DNA of 8,276 nt from Chloroflexota bacterium (GTDB lineage: Bacteria; Chloroflexota; UBA6077): NCBI GenBank assembly GCA_021786215.1, contig JAJYNT010000434.1, forward strand, positions 1-8,276, read 5' to 3'. The notes under the pieces were generated by a model. That model saw nothing but the letters and a program-made list of their open reading frames with translations, was not told the DNA's origin and did not search any database. A program made the position numbers and the translations under genes. Positions within the stretch are counted from its first letter, which is position 1; each line of letters opens with the position of its first letter. Shown piece after piece: positions 7,160-8,276 of this stretch.

Positions 7160-7999
7160 CTAGCGGCGGAGCAGCACTCCGGCTCCAAAGACTCCCGGAC
7201 CGGTATGAGTGCCCAGAACCGACCCGATCCTTCCCTGTTGCACGCGGGGACCCTCGTAGGAAGCCATCAACAACCCCAGAAGCTTGTCGGCCGGCTCGGG
7301 GTCATCCCCGTACAACACCGCCAATTCCTCCAACGGCCCGAGACCCAGGATCGCGTCGGCCACCCTGCTAATGGTGGCCGCCCGCGTCCTCACCCGATCG
7401 ATAGGGAGCACTTCACCGCCAAGCACCTGAAATACCAGCTTGATGGACAGGAGATTGCCGGCGAACGCCTGAGCTCGACCAATCCTGCCGCCCCGACGAA
7501 GGAACTCCAGGGTATCCACCGCTGCAACCAGTCTTAGCCTGGGAATCAAGTCCTCGGCCATCTCGACACATTCCGCCATGGTGGCCCCTTCCGCGGCCAG
7601 ACGAGCGACCCGCAACGCCACGATCCCCAGAGGATAAGTTGTAGTGAGGGTATCCACAACCTTGATCTTGTCAGGAGCCACGCTCTTTGCCGCCACCTGG
7701 GCGGCGTTGAAGGTTCCACTGAGCTTGGAGGAAATGTGGATCGAGACGATACCATCGTACTCTTTCAGCAGACGACGGTAGACCTCCTCAAAGCTGCCGG
7801 CCGATGGCTGGGAAGTCCTGGGAGTTCCGTTCTCCTCTCGAAGCTTGCGGTAGAACTCGTCGACGCTGATCTCGAATTTATCCCTGTAGGTCTCGCCATT
7901 CCAGTGGACGTTCAGAGGAACCATCGATATGCCGACTTTCTCGGATTGAACCTCGTCCAGGTCAGCTGTGCTGTCAGTCACAACCCGAATTCTGCTCAC
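7160..7999 (-). CDS. degV: DegV family fatty-acid-binding protein (FakB-like)
   Basis: DegV/FakB proteins bind a free fatty acid and present it to the kinase FakA, which phosphorylates it to acyl-phosphate for phospholipid synthesis. The 279-residue protein has the normal length and motifs: VVTDSTAD at 6-13, PRTSQPS at 60-66, SSKLSGT at 90-96, FLRRGGRIG at 166-174, RVRTR at 202-206 and GTHTGPG at 263-269. Thr62, Ser94 and His265 fall where FakB proteins hold the fatty-acid carboxylate. The usual IKP motif is IKL here (186-188). The start is GTG with GGAGG four bases upstream. The gene follows the FakA-like C-terminus by 206 nt and precedes recG by 33 nt, so a FakAB pair is likely. No convincing promoter could be identified in front of it. 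The lipid ligand cannot be read from sequence. Confidence 0.92.
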   Translation of the reverse strand: MSRIRVVTDSTADLDEVQSEKVGISMVPLNVHWNGETYRDKFEISVDEFYRKLREENGTPRTSQPSAGSFEEVYRRLLKEYDGIVSIHISSKLSGTFNAAQVAAKSVAPDKIKVVDTLTTTYPLGIVALRVARLAAEGATMAECVEMAEDLIPRLRLVAAVDTLEFLRRGGRIGRAQAFAGNLLSIKLVFQVLGGEVLPIDRVRTRAATISRVADAILGLGPLEELAVLYGDDPEPADKLLGLLMASYEGPRVQQGRIGSVLGTHTGPGVFGAGVLLRR

Positions 8000-8114
8000 T
8001 TCTCCTCCAGGATTCCCTGCACAACGCGCCAGGGGCGATCAGTCAACACGTTTCAATTGACTTAAGGTGAAGGGACGGGCCGCGAGCAACTTGGAGAACT
8101 GTTGATAGCCATGT

Positions 8115-8148
8115 ATTGAGGCTTCAGCCGGCCGGCTGAAGCCTCAAT
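8115..8148. repeat. Perfect 34-bp palindrome between fakA and degV
   Basis: ATTGAGGCTTCAGCCGG (8115-8131) is followed directly by its exact reverse complement (8132-8148), with no spacer and no mismatch. As RNA it would make a long GC-rich hairpin. Each arm also holds a smaller inverted repeat, GGCT-TC-AGCC. It starts 57 nt after the fakA stop and ends 115 nt before the degV start. Neither strand has a T-run after the stem, so it is not a standard intrinsic terminator. It could be a factor-assisted or RNA-stabilising hairpin, a dyad protein-binding site, or one copy of a dispersed palindromic repeat. Confidence 0.9.
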
Positions 8149-8205
8149 CTCCCGATTAACCCTAACGAATGGGCATACCCACGGAACACCAAAGCGATGA
8201 AAGGG

Positions 8206-8276
8206 CTATTCGACCGAGATGATATATGGATAATGGGGTTGCCCCCCCTCCACCAGCTCTACCTGTAGATTCGGCC
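8206..8276 (-). CDS. fakA: DAK2-domain fatty acid kinase FakA/YloV, C-terminal end, partial
   Basis: Only the last 22 codons and the TAG stop are inside the window; the rest lies beyond the right edge. The tail reads VELVEGGQPHYPYIISVE. This closely matches the conserved end of the DAK2-domain YloV/FakA family (pattern GGQPxYxYIxSVE). FakA is an ATP-dependent kinase that phosphorylates fatty acids held by FakB/DegV proteins. The assignment rests on this short tail plus the adjacent degV gene, a recurring pairing. A run of seven G on the coding strand (8242-8248) encodes part of the GGQ motif, and the frame stays intact through it. Confidence 0.75.
   Translation of the reverse strand, partial: PNLQVELVEGGQPHYPYIISVE

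Noticed and set aside
8022..8046. TTGACT as the -35 box of a degV promoter
   Set aside because: No acceptable -10 element lies 16 to 19 bases downstream on the minus strand; the sequence there is GC-rich.
8115..8148. Palindrome as a classic rho-independent terminator
   Set aside because: The stem is excellent, but no run of T follows it on either strand, so it was listed as a repeat.
8242..8248. Seven-base homopolymer near the fakA end as a phase-variable tract
   Set aside because: The tract is short, encodes conserved glycines, and the frame reads cleanly through to the conserved tail.
8181..8276. Plus-strand ATG frame beginning at 8197
   Set aside because: It is antisense to the FakA tail, has no ribosome binding site and ends after 23 codons.

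Overview
The window is a tightly packed, entirely leftward (minus-strand) stretch of bacterial housekeeping genes. It is GC-rich and favours GTG and TTG start codons. The best guess for the source is a member of the Chloroflexota, possibly Dehalococcoidia. Three things point that way: a RecG helicase with a long N-terminal extension, a short coiled-coil protein between coaD and the DUF177 gene, and the overall gene order. This placement rests on recalled family features, not on a search.

Read in the direction of transcription (high to low coordinates), the window opens with the last 22 codons of a DAK2-domain protein of the FakA/YloV type. A 206-nt spacer follows, holding a perfect 34-bp palindrome. 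Next come degV (a FakB-like fatty-acid-binding protein), recG, rsmD, coaD and a coiled-coil protein of unknown function. Spacings between these genes are 3 to 51 nt, so degV through the coiled-coil gene look like one transcription unit.

A 170-nt gap then carries the clearest promoter in the window: TTGACG, 18 bp, TATAAT. Its -35 box sits inside a small inverted repeat and beside an 8-bp tandem repeat. This promoter should drive the second unit: DUF177/yceD, rpmF, fabD, fabG and the start of a biotin carboxylase gene (accC), which runs off the left edge. Genes here overlap or lie a few bases apart, except for 112 nt between fabD and fabG.

The functional theme is fatty-acid and cofactor metabolism mixed with information processing. 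FakA and DegV would activate free fatty acids to acyl-phosphates. FabD, FabG and AccC belong to de novo fatty acid synthesis, and CoaD makes the coenzyme A precursor needed for both CoA and acyl carrier protein. RsmD, DUF177 and L32 concern ribosome assembly, and RecG concerns DNA repair. Compared with the classic yceD-rpmF-plsX-fabH-fabD-fabG-acpP order, plsX, fabH and acpP are absent from this cluster.

I see no mobile element, CRISPR array, tRNA, rRNA or convincing novel system. The points most worth a second look are the palindrome between the two fatty-acid kinase genes, the repeats around the fab promoter, the reduced fab cluster and the RecG extension.
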